Source: Comamonas piscis (GTDB lineage: Bacteria; Pseudomonadota; Gammaproteobacteria; Burkholderiales; Burkholderiaceae_C). From it: a DNA stretch of 64,000 bases. Of this stretch, positions 48,961-58,681 are shown one piece after another. The stretch lies in the NCBI RefSeq assembly GCF_014109725.1, contig NZ_CP058554.1, positions 3,782,001 through 3,846,000 of the forward strand, in the 5' to 3' direction. A program made the position numbers and the translations under genes. Positions within the stretch are counted from its first letter, which is position 1; each line of letters opens with the position of its first letter. A model generated the notes under the pieces. The model saw only the letters and a program-made list of their open reading frames with translations. It was not told where the DNA came from and made no database searches.

Positions 48961-50037
48961 ATGTCGAACGCAACCGCCACCTCCGGCGAACAGCTGAGTT
49001 ACCAGGTCGTCGATTTTGGCCAACCGCTGCAACTGGCGCGCCGCGCCATTGCGGCGCCGCAAGGCAGCGAGGTGCTGGTGCGCATCAGCGCCTGCGGCGT
49101 CTGCCACAGCGATCTGCACATGGCCGAGGGCTTTTTTGACCTGGGCGATGGCCGCCACTTCGGCCTGGAAAAAGTGCTCAAGCCGCCCCGCACCTTGGGC
49201 CATGAGATCGTCGGCACCGTGGCCGCCAACGGGCCCGATGCCCGAGGCGCGCTGGGCCGCTCGGTGATCGTCTTCCCCTGGATTGGCTGCGGCCAGTGCG
49301 CGCTTTGCGCCCGAGGTGATGAACACATGTGCGCCCGCCCCGAGAGCCTGGGCACCACGCGGGATGGCGGCTTCAGCACCCATGTGCGCGTGCCCCATTC
49401 GCGCTACCTGATCGACCATGCCGGCATTGACGCCGCCTTTGCCGCCACCTTGGCCTGCTCGGGGCTGACGGCCTACTCCGCCCTGAAAAAAGTGGCGCCA
49501 GCGACCGAGCAGGCACCGCTGGTCATCATCGGCGCGGGCGGCGTGGGCCTGTCTGCCGTGGCCTTGGCCAAGGCCATGCACGGGCTGGGGCCCATCGTGG
49601 TCGATATCGATCCGGCCAAGCGCCAGGCCGCGCTGGATGCTGGCGCCAGCCGTGTGGTGGACCCGGCCGAGGCGGATGTCGCCAAGACCCTGGCACGCTC
49701 CAGCGCCGAAGGCGTATCGGCCGTGCTCGATTTTGTTGGCTCCACACGCACCTTCGAGTTTGCCAATGCCGTCGTCGGCAAGGGCGGAAAGATCCTCATC
49801 GTGGGCCTGTTTGGTGGCAGCGCCAGCATCCAGCTGCCGCTGATCCCCATGCGCGCCATCTCCATCGGCGGCTCCTATGTGGGCTCGCTGGCCGAGCTGC
49901 GCGAGCTGGTGGCACTGGCCCAGCAAGGGGTGTTGCCGTCCCTGCCACTCAGCAGCCGCCCGCTGGGCGATGTACAGACCGTGCTGGACGAGTTGCGTGC
50001 CGGCAAGGTGACCGGACGCGCCATTTTGCAAAGCTGA
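48961..50037 (+). CDS. Zinc-dependent alcohol dehydrogenase (MDR family)
   Basis: A 358-residue enzyme. Catalytic zinc ligands: Cys in ACGVCHSDLH, His in LGHEIVG, later Cys in ATLACSGL. Structural zinc ligands: the four cysteines of CGQCALCARGDEHMC. Cofactor loop: IIGAGGVGLSAVALA with Asp of VVDIDPAKRQ favouring NAD. It oxidises a primary or secondary alcohol to an aldehyde or ketone. The first gene of the TetR-controlled operon; AGGAG site upstream of the ATG. An aldehyde dehydrogenase follows after 25 bases, so the pair probably converts an alcohol to an acid. Confidence 0.92.
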   Translation: MSNATATSGEQLSYQVVDFGQPLQLARRAIAAPQGSEVLVRISACGVCHSDLHMAEGFFDLGDGRHFGLEKVLKPPRTLGHEIVGTVAANGPDARGALGRSVIVFPWIGCGQCALCARGDEHMCARPESLGTTRDGGFSTHVRVPHSRYLIDHAGIDAAFAATLACSGLTAYSALKKVAPATEQAPLVIIGAGGVGLSAVALAKAMHGLGPIVVDIDPAKRQAALDAGASRVVDPAEADVAKTLARSSAEGVSAVLDFVGSTRTFEFANAVVGKGGKILIVGLFGGSASIQLPLIPMRAISIGGSYVGSLAELRELVALAQQGVLPSLPLSSRPLGDVQTVLDELRAGKVTGRAILQS

Positions 50038-50062
50038 AGCCAGAAAGAACCAGGAGCACCGC

Positions 50063-51493
50063 ATGAACTACCAAGTCCAATTGCTGATCGACGGCCAGTG
50101 GCGCGACAGCAGCAGCCAGGAATGGCTGGACATCACCAACCCCGCCGATGAAAGCAGCATTGGCCGCGTGGCCAAGGCCAGCCGCACCGACCTGGATGCC
50201 GCGCTGGCTGCCGCCCAGACCGGCTTTGCCGCCTGGCGCAAGACCTCGGTAATGGAGCGATCGACGTATCTGCGCAAGGCCGCCGCGCTGGTGCGCGAGC
50301 ATGCCGAAGAAATGGCGCTGATGCTGGTGCATGAGCAAGGCAAGCGCCTGACGGAAGCGCGCATCGAGCTGTCAGGCGCCAGCGAGGTGCTGGAATGGTT
50401 TGCCGAAGAGGCGCGCCGCTGCTACGGCAGCATGATCCCGCCACGCTCGCCCGAGCTGCGCCAGTATGTGCAGCATGAGCCCGTGGGCCCGGTGGCGGCG
50501 TTCACGCCCTGGAACTTCCCGATCAACCAGGCCGTGCGCAAGATAGCCGCCGCACTGGCTGCCGGCTGCTCGATCATCGTCAAGGGCTCGGAAGAAACCC
50601 CCGTGGCGCTGGCCCGCTTTATCCAGGTGCTGGAGCAGGCCGGCCTGCCCGCAGGCGTGCTCGGCCTGGTCTATGGCGTGCCCGGTGATATCTCCGAGCA
50701 CCTGATTGCCTCGCCCGTGGTGCGCAAGATCTCGTTCACTGGCTCGACCTCGGTGGGCAAGCTGCTGAGCGCGCAAGCGGGCGCTGCGATGAAGCGTGTC
50801 TCGATGGAGCTGGGCGGCCATGCGCCTGCCATCGTTTGCGACGACGCCGACCTGGCGCGCAACCTCAAACTCCTGGGCGTGCAGAAGTTCTGGAACGCCG
50901 GCCAGGCCTGCATTTCGCCCTCGCGCTTTCTGGTGCAGGCGCCCTTGTATGACGAGGCCATTGCCGGTTTTCAGCGCATTGCCGAAGGCTATGTGATGGG
51001 CAATGGCCTGGACAAGGCCACCCGCATGGGCCCGCTGGCCAACCCACGCCGCGTGGCCGCCATGCAGGCGCTGGTGGATGACGCGGTGGCCAAGGGCGCC
51101 CGTGTGGTGACGGGCGGCAAGGCGCCGGATGGCAAGGGCTACTTTTTTGCACCCACGGTGCTGGCCGATGTGCCGCAGGATGCGCGCATCTTCAACGAAG
51201 AGCCCTTTGGCCCGATTGCCGCGTTTGCCCGCTTTGACAGCGATGCCCAGGCGCTGCAAGAGGCCAACCGCCTGCCCTGGGGCCTGGCCGCCTATGTGTT
51301 CACCGGCTCGGCCACGCGCGGCGAGTGGTTCAAGAATGAGATCGAAAGCGGCCTGGTTGGCATCAATTCGATCGCGATGGGCTACCCCGAGCAGCCGTTT
51401 GGTGGCGTCAAGGATTCGGGCTATGCCAGCGAGGGCGGCGCCGATGCGTTGGCCTTCTACCTCAGCAGCAAGTTCGTCAGCCAGACCATCTGA
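50063..51493 (+). CDS. NAD(P)-dependent aldehyde dehydrogenase (succinate-semialdehyde type)
   Basis: A 476-residue enzyme. AAFTPWNFPINQAVRKIA holds the substrate channel Asn, FTGSTSVGKLLSA the cofactor loop, MELGGHAP the catalytic Glu near residue 248, and NAGQACISPSRF the nucleophilic Cys near residue 282. EEPFGPIAAFARF is a family signature. It oxidises an aldehyde to its acid. The closest general group is succinate-semialdehyde/glutarate-semialdehyde dehydrogenases (GabD-like), although the operon suggests a longer-chain or branched aldehyde. AGGAG precedes the ATG. Confidence 0.93.
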   Translation: MNYQVQLLIDGQWRDSSSQEWLDITNPADESSIGRVAKASRTDLDAALAAAQTGFAAWRKTSVMERSTYLRKAAALVREHAEEMALMLVHEQGKRLTEARIELSGASEVLEWFAEEARRCYGSMIPPRSPELRQYVQHEPVGPVAAFTPWNFPINQAVRKIAAALAAGCSIIVKGSEETPVALARFIQVLEQAGLPAGVLGLVYGVPGDISEHLIASPVVRKISFTGSTSVGKLLSAQAGAAMKRVSMELGGHAPAIVCDDADLARNLKLLGVQKFWNAGQACISPSRFLVQAPLYDEAIAGFQRIAEGYVMGNGLDKATRMGPLANPRRVAAMQALVDDAVAKGARVVTGGKAPDGKGYFFAPTVLADVPQDARIFNEEPFGPIAAFARFDSDAQALQEANRLPWGLAAYVFTGSATRGEWFKNEIESGLVGINSIAMGYPEQPFGGVKDSGYASEGGADALAFYLSSKFVSQTI

Positions 51494-51587
51494 GCGCGCA
51501 GGCCGGCGCCCATCCGCTGCCGGCCTGATGCCGGCCCGCTGCCGCGCCGATGCGGGCCAGTGTGATCGAAGAGAGAGAAGGATTTCC

Positions 51588-54500
51588 ATGCACAAGGTAT
51601 TGATCGCCAACCGGGGGGAGATTGCGGTGCGCATTGCGCGCACGGCCGCAGACCGGGGCATCGCAAGCGTTGCCGTCTACGCCAGCGACGATGCAGCCAG
51701 CCTGCACCGCCGCAGCGCCGACCAGGCACGCGCGCTGGGCGCTCAGGGCGCGGCCGCCTATCTGAACGGCGCGCACCTGATCGAGATTGCCCACCAGGAA
51801 GGTTGCGATGCCATCCACCCCGGCTATGGCTTCTTGAGCGAGAACGCGGCCTTTGCGCAGGCTTGCACCGCAGCCGGCCTGCGCTTTATCGGCCCCTCGC
51901 TCCAGGCGCTGGAGACCTTTGGCGACAAGGCCCAGGCGCGCGCCTTGGCCCAGCGTGAGCAGGTGCCGGTGGCGCAAGGCACGCAAAGCGCCACCAGCCT
52001 GGCGCAGGCCCAGGCCTTTATGCAGCAGCTGGGCGGGCCGGTGATGCTCAAGGCTTTGGCGGGCGGCGGTGGGCGAGGTATGCGCGCAGTGATGCATGCC
52101 GCAGACCTGGCCGCAGCCTTTGACCGCTGCAGCTCCGAGGCCCTGAGCGCCTTTGGCCGCAGCGATCTGTATGTCGAGCAGCTCATCGGCGGTGCACGCC
52201 ATATCGAAGTGCAGATCGTGGGCGACGGCAGCGGCGCGGTGCAGCACCTGTTTGAGCGCGATTGCACTTTGCAGCGCCGCCACCAAAAGCTGCTGGAGAT
52301 AGCGCCCAGCCCCTTCATCAGCCCCGCGCTACGTGCGCAGCTGGTGCAGCATGCCTGTCGCCTGGGCGCCGCAATGCACTACCAAGGCCTGGGCACGGTG
52401 GAGTTTTTGGTGGACAGCCGCAGCGGCCAGTACATCTTTATCGAATGCAACCCGCGCCTGCAGGTGGAACACACCATCACCGAGGCCATCACCGGGCTGG
52501 ACCTGGTGGCGCTGCAGTTTGCGCTGGCCGATGGCGCCAGCCTGCAGGACCTGGGCCTGGACCAGGCACTGCCGCTGCCCCGCCAGTTTGCGCTGCAGGC
52601 ACGTGTGAACATGGAAAGCATGCAGCCCGATGCCCAGGCCCTGCCCACCGGCGGCACCCTGACACGCTTTGAGCCGCCCACCGGCCCGGGCGTGCGCGTG
52701 GACAGCTTTGGCTATACCGGCTACGAGACCTCGGGCAACTATGACTCCTTGCTGGCCAAGGTGATCGTCAGCGGGCCCAGCCAGTTCGAGGTGCTCTGCG
52801 CCAAGGCCGATCGCGCTCTGGCCGAGTTCCATATCCAGGGGGTGGAGACCAACCTGGACTACCTGCGTGCACTGCTGCGCGACGCGCAGCTGCTGCGAGG
52901 CGAGATCGACACCACCTATGTGGAGCGCCAAGGCCCGGCGCTGCATGCGGCTGCCACGGCGCTGGCAGCACAGCGCCAGCCTGGTCCGCAGGGCGCCGGC
53001 CAGCACGCCGTGCCATCCAACAGCAGCGACGAGCCCGCACTGCCCGAAGGCGCACATGCGGTGCGCGCTGCGATGCGCGGTCGCTTGATTGCGCTGGAGA
53101 CCGATGCCCATAGCGTGCAGGCCAAGGGCACATCAGTGGCGGTGCTGGAGGCCATGAAACTGGAGCACAGCGTGGCCTTGGGCCAGGGTGGCCGCTTTGT
53201 AGCGCGCAGCGCGCTGCTGGGCGAGGTGGTGGCCACGGGCACCCTGCTGGGCTGGGTGCTGCCCGATGCATCGGCCGATGCACTGGCCAGCGAACAGCAG
53301 CAGGCCGACCTGGATGCGATCCGCCCCGATCTGGCCAAGGTGCTGCAGCGCCAGCAAGGCTTGATGGATGCGGCCCGGCCCGAAGCGGTGGCCAAGCGCC
53401 GGCGCCACGGCAAGAACACCGCACGTGAGAACCTGGAGCAGCTGCTGGATGCCGGCAGCTTTGTCGAATATGGCGGCCTGACCCTGGCGATGCAGCGCGG
53501 CCGCCGCAGCGAGGAAGAGCTGATCCGCCTCAGCCCGGCGGACGGCACCATCACCGGCCTGGGCCGCATCAACGGTATGCAGTTTGGGCCTGAGCAATCG
53601 CGCTGCGCAGTGATGGCCTATGACTACACGGTGTTTGCCGGCACGCAGGGCTTTATGGCCCACCGCAAGATGGACCGCATCGTGCACACCAGCGAACGCC
53701 TGGGCCTGCCCTTTGTTTTGTTTGCCGAAGGCGGCGGCGGCCGGCCGGGCGACACCGACTATGTGGGTGTATCGGGGCTGGAGTTCACCACCTTCACGCA
53801 CATGGCGCGGCTGTCGGGCAAGGTGCCGACGATTGGCGTGGTTTCGGGCCGCTGCTTTGCCGGCAATGCCGCCCTGCTGGGCTGCTGCGATGTGATCATC
53901 GCCACGCAGGACGCCAGCATCGGCATGGCCGGGCCGGCAATGATTGAGGGCGGTGGTTTGGGCGTGGTGGCGGCAGATGAGGTGGGCCCGGCGAGCGTGC
54001 AGACGCGCAATGGCGTGATCGACCTGCTGGCCCGCGACGAGACCGAGGCCGTGGCCCTGGCCCAGACCTACCTGGGCTTTGTGCAGGGCAAGCTGCCGCC
54101 CGGCGAACATGCCGACCAGCGCCTGCTGCGCGCGCTGGTGCCCGAGAACCGGGTCAAGGGCTACGACATCCGTGCCGTGGTGCAGACCCTGTTTGACAGT
54201 GGCAGCTTTCTGGAACTGCGCGCCCAGTTTGGCCGCAGCGTGGTCACCGGTTTTGCGCGGCTGGAGGGCCAGGCCGTGGGCGTGCTGGCCAACGATGGCA
54301 GCCACCTGGGCGGCGCGCTCGATGCCAACAGCGCCGACAAGATATCGCGCTTTCTGGAGCTCTGCGACAACTATGGCCTGCCGGTCGTGTCGCTGTGCGA
54401 TACGCCGGGCTTCATGGTCGGCCCGGAGAGCGAAAAGGCCGCAGCGGTGCGGCACTTTGCCCGCATCTTTGTGACGGCCAGCCACATCAAGGTGCCGGTG

Positions 54501-54869
54501 CTGGCGATTGTGCTGCGCAAGGCCTATGGCCTGGGCGCGCAGGCCATGCTGGGCGGCAACCTGTTTGTGCCGGTAGCCACGGTCGCCTGGCCCACCGGCG
54601 AGCTGGGGCCCATGGGCATCGAAGGCTCCGTGCGCCTGGCTTACCGGCGCGAGCTGGAAGCACTGGAGGACGCTGCTGAGAAGGCCGCCTACTTCCAGGC
54701 CAAGACCGACGAGATCTATGCCCAGGGCAAGGCGCTGAACGTGGCCAGCTACAACGAGATCGACGATGTGATCGACCCGGCGCAGACCCGCGACTGGCTG
54801 GCCAGCATGCTCGCCAGCCTGCCAGCGGCCAGCCCGGGGCGAGCGGCATCGGGCGTATCGCCCTGGTAG
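51588..54869 (+). CDS. Single-chain biotin-dependent acyl-CoA carboxylase
   Basis: A 1093-residue fusion of the three parts of acyl-CoA carboxylases. The biotin carboxylase domain (about 1-450) has KVLIANRGEIAVRI, the ATP-grasp loop LAGGGGRGM, and IECNPRLQVEHTITE. A biotin carrier segment (about 485-565) has the biotin Lys in VLEAMKLEHSV near residue 523 (Leu instead of the usual Met after Lys). The carboxyltransferase part (about 585-1090) has FAEGGGGRPGDTD, RCFAGNAALLGCCDVIIA and AYGLGAQAMLGG. Single-chain enzymes of this plan, as in the LCC group, carboxylate acyl-CoAs of varied length. Start: ATG at 51588 begins the conserved region. Located between aldehyde dehydrogenase and two CoA ligases. 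Confidence 0.93.
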   Translation: MHKVLIANRGEIAVRIARTAADRGIASVAVYASDDAASLHRRSADQARALGAQGAAAYLNGAHLIEIAHQEGCDAIHPGYGFLSENAAFAQACTAAGLRFIGPSLQALETFGDKAQARALAQREQVPVAQGTQSATSLAQAQAFMQQLGGPVMLKALAGGGGRGMRAVMHAADLAAAFDRCSSEALSAFGRSDLYVEQLIGGARHIEVQIVGDGSGAVQHLFERDCTLQRRHQKLLEIAPSPFISPALRAQLVQHACRLGAAMHYQGLGTVEFLVDSRSGQYIFIECNPRLQVEHTITEAITGLDLVALQFALADGASLQDLGLDQALPLPRQFALQARVNMESMQPDAQALPTGGTLTRFEPPTGPGVRVDSFGYTGYETSGNYDSLLAKVIVSGPSQFEVLCAKADRALAEFHIQGVETNLDYLRALLRDAQLLRGEIDTTYVERQGPALHAAATALAAQRQPGPQGAGQHAVPSNSSDEPALPEGAHAVRAAMRGRLIALETDAHSVQAKGTSVAVLEAMKLEHSVALGQGGRFVARSALLGEVVATGTLLGWVLPDASADALASEQQQADLDAIRPDLAKVLQRQQGLMDAARPEAVAKRRRHGKNTARENLEQLLDAGSFVEYGGLTLAMQRGRRSEEELIRLSPADGTITGLGRINGMQFGPEQSRCAVMAYDYTVFAGTQGFMAHRKMDRIVHTSERLGLPFVLFAEGGGGRPGDTDYVGVSGLEFTTFTHMARLSGKVPTIGVVSGRCFAGNAALLGCCDVIIATQDASIGMAGPAMIEGGGLGVVAADEVGPASVQTRNGVIDLLARDETEAVALAQTYLGFVQGKLPPGEHADQRLLRALVPENRVKGYDIRAVVQTLFDSGSFLELRAQFGRSVVTGFARLEGQAVGVLANDGSHLGGALDANSADKISRFLELCDNYGLPVVSLCDTPGFMVGPESEKAAAVRHFARIFVTASHIKVPVLAIVLRKAYGLGAQAMLGGNLFVPVATVAWPTGELGPMGIEGSVRLAYRRELEALEDAAEKAAYFQAKTDEIYAQGKALNVASYNEIDDVIDPAQTRDWLASMLASLPAASPGRAASGVSPW

Positions 54870-54929
54870 GCACCCAGTTCAACACGGCGACCGAGACCCC
54901 AAAAAAACACCAGGACCGTAGGAGACACC

Positions 54930-56555
54930 ATGACCCCCATCGCGTACCGGCAACAAGAAAAACCTTTACATGAGTACCTGCGCCAGCATGCGCGCACCCA
55001 GCCCGACAAGCCGGCCTTCATCTGGTACGGCAGCGCCATCAGCTGGGCGCTGCTGGACCAGATGAGCGATACCTTCGCCCACCAACTGCAGCAGCGCGGT
55101 GTGGTCAAGGGGGACCGGGTAGCGCTCTTCATGCAGAACTGCCCGCAGTACGTGATTGCGCATATCGGCATCCAGAAGCTGGGCGCGGTGGTGGGGCCCT
55201 GCAGCCCGCTGTTCAAGGGCCATGAGCTGGAGTACCAGCTCTCCGACCTGGGTGCCAAGGTGATCGTCGCGGCCGATGTGCTGTATGAGATCGTGCAGAC
55301 GGCACGCCCAAAGACGGCGATTGACCATGTGTTTCTGACCCACTATGCCGATCTGCTGCCGGCCCAGCCAACGATCGACCTGCCCGCAGAAATCGACACG
55401 CCCAAGCGCCATATCGAAGGCACAACAGACTTGATGGACTGCCTGCGCAAGCCACAGCCCGCGCCCGATGTGGGCGCGCTGGACATGGACGATGTGGCGC
55501 TGATGACCTATACCTCGGGCACCACCGGCCTGCCCAAGGGGGCGATGCTGACCTACCGCAATGCCTTATTCAAGGCCCATGCGGCGGCAGACAACAACCC
55601 CATCCGCGATGACGACACCATGCTGGCGGTGGCGCCGCTCAACCACATTGCGGGCATGCTGATCGGCCTCAATGTCACCCTCTACACCGGCATCCCCTGC
55701 GTGCTGCTGTACCGCTTTGACCCCGTGCAGGTGCTGCAGGCACTGGCACGCTACCGGGTGACCTGGTGGTACAGCGTGGCCAGCATGAATGCGGCGGTGA
55801 TGCAGGTGGAAGGCGCGCGCGACTACGACCTCAGCGGACTGCGCATCAACCCCAGCACCAGTTTTGGCATCACCATCAACCAGGCGCTGGCCGAGCAGTG
55901 GCGCGGCTTTGCACCGCAGTGCCAGCTGTTCGAGGTGACCTACGGCATGTCCGAAACCCACACCTGGGACACCTCGATGCCCGTCGATGCCATCAAATGG
56001 GGCGCGCATGGCATTCCCATCAAAGGGGTGGAATGCCGCGTGATCGATGCCGGCACCGGCCAGGACCTGCCCGCCGGCCAGGTGGGCGAGCTGGTCTTGC
56101 GCAGCCCGGGCAACTTCAAGGGCTACTGGAACAAGCCCGAGGCCACGGCCAGCACCTTGAAGGACGGCTGGGTGCATACCGGCGACATGGCCAAGATCGA
56201 CAGCGATGGCTACCTGACCTTTGCCGGCCGCTTCAAGGAGATGATCAAGGTATCGGGCTACAGCGTCTTCCCGGAAGAGGTCGAGTCCATCATGATCAAG
56301 CACCCTTCGGTAGCGCAGGTGGCGGTGATCGGCATTGACGATGCGCACAAGGGCCAGGCAGTCAAGGCCGTCGTCATTGCGCGCAGGGACGCGCCGGCGG
56401 TGAGCGCGCAGCAGCTGATCGACTGGTGCCGCGAACAGATGTCGGTCTACAAGGCGCCCCGGGAGATCGAGTTTCGGGAGGCGCTACCCACCACAGGCAC
56501 CGGCAAGGTACTGCGGCGCCTGCTGAAGGAGCCGCAGAAAGCGAGCGCCGCATGA
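54930..56555 (+). CDS. Acyl-CoA synthetase (AMP-binding), ligase 1
   Basis: A 541-residue ANL-superfamily enzyme. P-loop MTYTSGTTGLPKGAML, core motif EVTYGMSETHTW, WVHTGDMAKID and the hinge FKEMIKVSGYSVFPEEVE, with the C-terminal catalytic Lys region TGTGKVLRRLLK. It activates a carboxylic acid to acyl-CoA with ATP. AGGAG precedes the ATG. Start 60 bases after the carboxylase. Its stop overlaps the start of a second ligase (ATGA), so both are made from one message. Confidence 0.93.
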   Translation: MTPIAYRQQEKPLHEYLRQHARTQPDKPAFIWYGSAISWALLDQMSDTFAHQLQQRGVVKGDRVALFMQNCPQYVIAHIGIQKLGAVVGPCSPLFKGHELEYQLSDLGAKVIVAADVLYEIVQTARPKTAIDHVFLTHYADLLPAQPTIDLPAEIDTPKRHIEGTTDLMDCLRKPQPAPDVGALDMDDVALMTYTSGTTGLPKGAMLTYRNALFKAHAAADNNPIRDDDTMLAVAPLNHIAGMLIGLNVTLYTGIPCVLLYRFDPVQVLQALARYRVTWWYSVASMNAAVMQVEGARDYDLSGLRINPSTSFGITINQALAEQWRGFAPQCQLFEVTYGMSETHTWDTSMPVDAIKWGAHGIPIKGVECRVIDAGTGQDLPAGQVGELVLRSPGNFKGYWNKPEATASTLKDGWVHTGDMAKIDSDGYLTFAGRFKEMIKVSGYSVFPEEVESIMIKHPSVAQVAVIGIDDAHKGQAVKAVVIARRDAPAVSAQQLIDWCREQMSVYKAPREIEFREALPTTGTGKVLRRLLKEPQKASAA

Positions 56556-58366
56556 GCGCCGCCACCCACCCCGTGGCAGCGCTGGACAAGCCGGCGCTGC
56601 TGGCGCTGTTGCAGCGCGATGGCGAACTGGTCACCGAGCGCCTGGCGCACTGGGCGCGCACCAAGGGCGACCAGCTCTTCTACCTGTATGGCGAAGACGA
56701 TGTGCGCCTGAGCTATGCCGAGTTTGACCGTATCACCGATGCCATCGCCGGCAACCTGGCCGCTGCCGGCATCGGCCGGGGCATGCCGGTGTCGGTGTTC
56801 ATGCGCAACCAGCTCATCAGCGCGCTGGCGATGTTTGGCATCTGGAAGGCTGGCGCCATCTTTGCGCCAATCAATTTTGGGCTGACCGAGCGCCTGCTGG
56901 CCTACCAGATTGGCGACACCCAGCCGGTGATGCTGCTGGCCGAACGCGCGCTGGTGCCGGCCCTCAATGCCATCGCTGAGGAACTGGGCCGGGTCGCCCC
57001 GCTGGCCCAGGTGGTGGTCTACGAGCCGCCCGCCGGCAGCCATGATGCGGTGGCGGACGGCATGGCCTATAGCGGCCTGCATGGGGAGACGGCATGGGCC
57101 GCGCTGCTGCAGCCCGCAGCCAAGCCGGATGTGGTCCTGGCTTTTGACGACCTCTGCAACATCATCTACACCTCCGGCACCACCGGGCCATCGAAAGGCG
57201 TGGTGCAAAGCCACCGCTGGATGAACCAGTACACCTATTTGTTCCGTCAGATGCTCAATGGCCATGACGTGGTCTACAACGACCTGCCGATGTACCACGT
57301 GGGTGGCGCCGTGTTCAATGTGGTGCGGGCGGTGTGGGCCGGCAGCGGCCTGGCCTGCTGGGACCGCTTCAGCCCCAATGACTTCTGGCGCCGCATTGCC
57401 GTCAGTGGCGCCACCAGTGCGGTGCTGGTGGACACGATGATCTCCTGGCTGGCCAAGGCAGCGCCAGCAGCCACCGACCACCACAACAGCCTCAACAAGG
57501 TCTACATGCAGCCGCTGCCCCAGCGCCATGCGGAGATTGCGCGCCGCTTTGGCTTTGACTTTGTGACGGCCGGCTTTGGCCAAACGGAGTCGGGCATGTC
57601 CTGCTTCACGGTCATCGAAGAGACGGATGCCAGCTGCGAATCCCCGCCCGCCTACCGGCGTGGGCAAACGCGTGAGGCGATCCGCGCGCATGCAGCCGCG
57701 CTGGGCGTGGAGCTGCTGGCACCTGCGCAAGCCAACCAGGTGGGCAAGGGCTACCTGGGCCATCCTTGCCTGTTTGTGGAGGCGGCCGTGCTGGATGAGC
57801 GCGATGGCGAATGCGCGGTGGGCGTGGCCGGGCAGCTGGCTTTTCGGTCGAAGCTGCCCTACTACCTGTTGGTGGAATACCTGGGCAAGCCCCAGGCCAC
57901 TGCCAAGGCCTTTCGCAACCTCTGGTTCCACACCGGTGACTCGGCGCTGCGCCATGCCGATGGCAGCCTGAGCTTTGTGGACCGCATGGGTGACCGCATC
58001 CGTGTGCGGGGCGAGAACATCTCGTCCTTCCATATCGAGGACATGCTCAACCAGTACCCGGCCGTCGAGATGACAGCTGCCTTTGCCATCCCCGCGCACG
58101 AGGGCGATGAGGACGATGTGGTGGTCTATGTGGTGGCGCGCGAGCAGCAGGTAATTGACCGCCAGGCGATGCATGACTGGTGCGACAGCAAGATGCCCAA
58201 GTTCATGCGGCCGCAGCATATCCGCGTGGTGCCGCAGTTCCCGCGCACGCTGACGCAAAAGATCGAGAAGTTCAAGCTCAAGGCCATGATCCTGGCCGAG
58301 CTGCAGGGCCAGACACCCACCCAGGAAACGGCCACGCCACCAGCCAAGGAGCACCGCATGACCTGA
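56552..58366 (+). CDS. Acyl-CoA synthetase (AMP-binding), ligase 2
   Basis: A 604-residue ANL-superfamily enzyme. P-loop IIYTSGTTGPSKGVVQSH, core VTAGFGQTESGM, WFHTGDSALRH, hinge RMGDRIRVRGENISSFHIED. C-terminal region LTQKIEKFKLK ends the catalytic fold, where an unusual Lys-rich KIEKFKLK replaces the TGKV loop. The domain has an insertion near residues 365-400 (RRGQTREAIRAHAAAL). It resembles crotonobetaine/carnitine-CoA ligase-like enzymes (CaiC group) in layout. Coupled to ligase 1 by a four-base overlap. Two ligases imply two acids, or one ligase for an intermediate. Confidence 0.9.
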   Translation: MSAATHPVAALDKPALLALLQRDGELVTERLAHWARTKGDQLFYLYGEDDVRLSYAEFDRITDAIAGNLAAAGIGRGMPVSVFMRNQLISALAMFGIWKAGAIFAPINFGLTERLLAYQIGDTQPVMLLAERALVPALNAIAEELGRVAPLAQVVVYEPPAGSHDAVADGMAYSGLHGETAWAALLQPAAKPDVVLAFDDLCNIIYTSGTTGPSKGVVQSHRWMNQYTYLFRQMLNGHDVVYNDLPMYHVGGAVFNVVRAVWAGSGLACWDRFSPNDFWRRIAVSGATSAVLVDTMISWLAKAAPAATDHHNSLNKVYMQPLPQRHAEIARRFGFDFVTAGFGQTESGMSCFTVIEETDASCESPPAYRRGQTREAIRAHAAALGVELLAPAQANQVGKGYLGHPCLFVEAAVLDERDGECAVGVAGQLAFRSKLPYYLLVEYLGKPQATAKAFRNLWFHTGDSALRHADGSLSFVDRMGDRIRVRGENISSFHIEDMLNQYPAVEMTAAFAIPAHEGDEDDVVVYVVAREQQVIDRQAMHDWCDSKMPKFMRPQHIRVVPQFPRTLTQKIEKFKLKAMILAELQGQTPTQETATPPAKEHRMT

Positions 58367-58387
58367 GCCCGCCCTGCCCCACCTGGC

Positions 58388-58554
58388 CTAGGGACCCTCT
58401 GCAAAACTCCCTGCCGTGGTCTGACCGCGGGCTCGGGCGATCCGCTGCGTTGTCTTCCTTGTCAATAGCTTGCTATTGACTGCAAAAGACGCCTTGCGCC
58501 TCATCCCGATCCGCGTCCATCCCGCTTGGCGAGGGTTTTGCAGAGGATCCCTAG
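58388..58554. mobile_element. MITE-like 167-bp repeat, copy 2 (intact ends)
   Basis: Bounded by CTAG on both sides. The ends read CTAGGGACCCTCTGCAAAAC and, on the other strand, CTAGGGATCCTCTGCAAAAC, terminal inverted repeats with one difference. In the middle lies a 9-2-9 inverted repeat GTCAATAGC-TT-GCTATTGAC at about 58469-58488. No ORF inside. It is in opposite orientation to copy 1 at 14425-14591. Elements of this form are moved in trans by a full-length relative, here probably of the IS5 group by target site. It separates the ligases from the binding-protein gene without a visible terminator. Confidence 0.85.
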
Positions 58555-58681
58555 CGCCCACCCCTTTGTGCGATCCGTAACACCGTGCTCACCAGGCCCA
58601 AGCCCTTGCCCTGCACCCTTTGACAGCAGGGCAAAGCCACCTGGCCGAGGCCAACGATAAAAATACCAGGAGACCATTTCC

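Noticed and set aside
51129..51587. N-terminal extension of the carboxylase
   Set aside because: The frame is open upstream but overlaps the aldehyde dehydrogenase gene in a different frame; biotin carboxylase sequence begins at the chosen ATG.
56447..58354. Minus-strand open frame of 635 codons
   Set aside because: Antisense to ligase 2 over its full length; no domain features.
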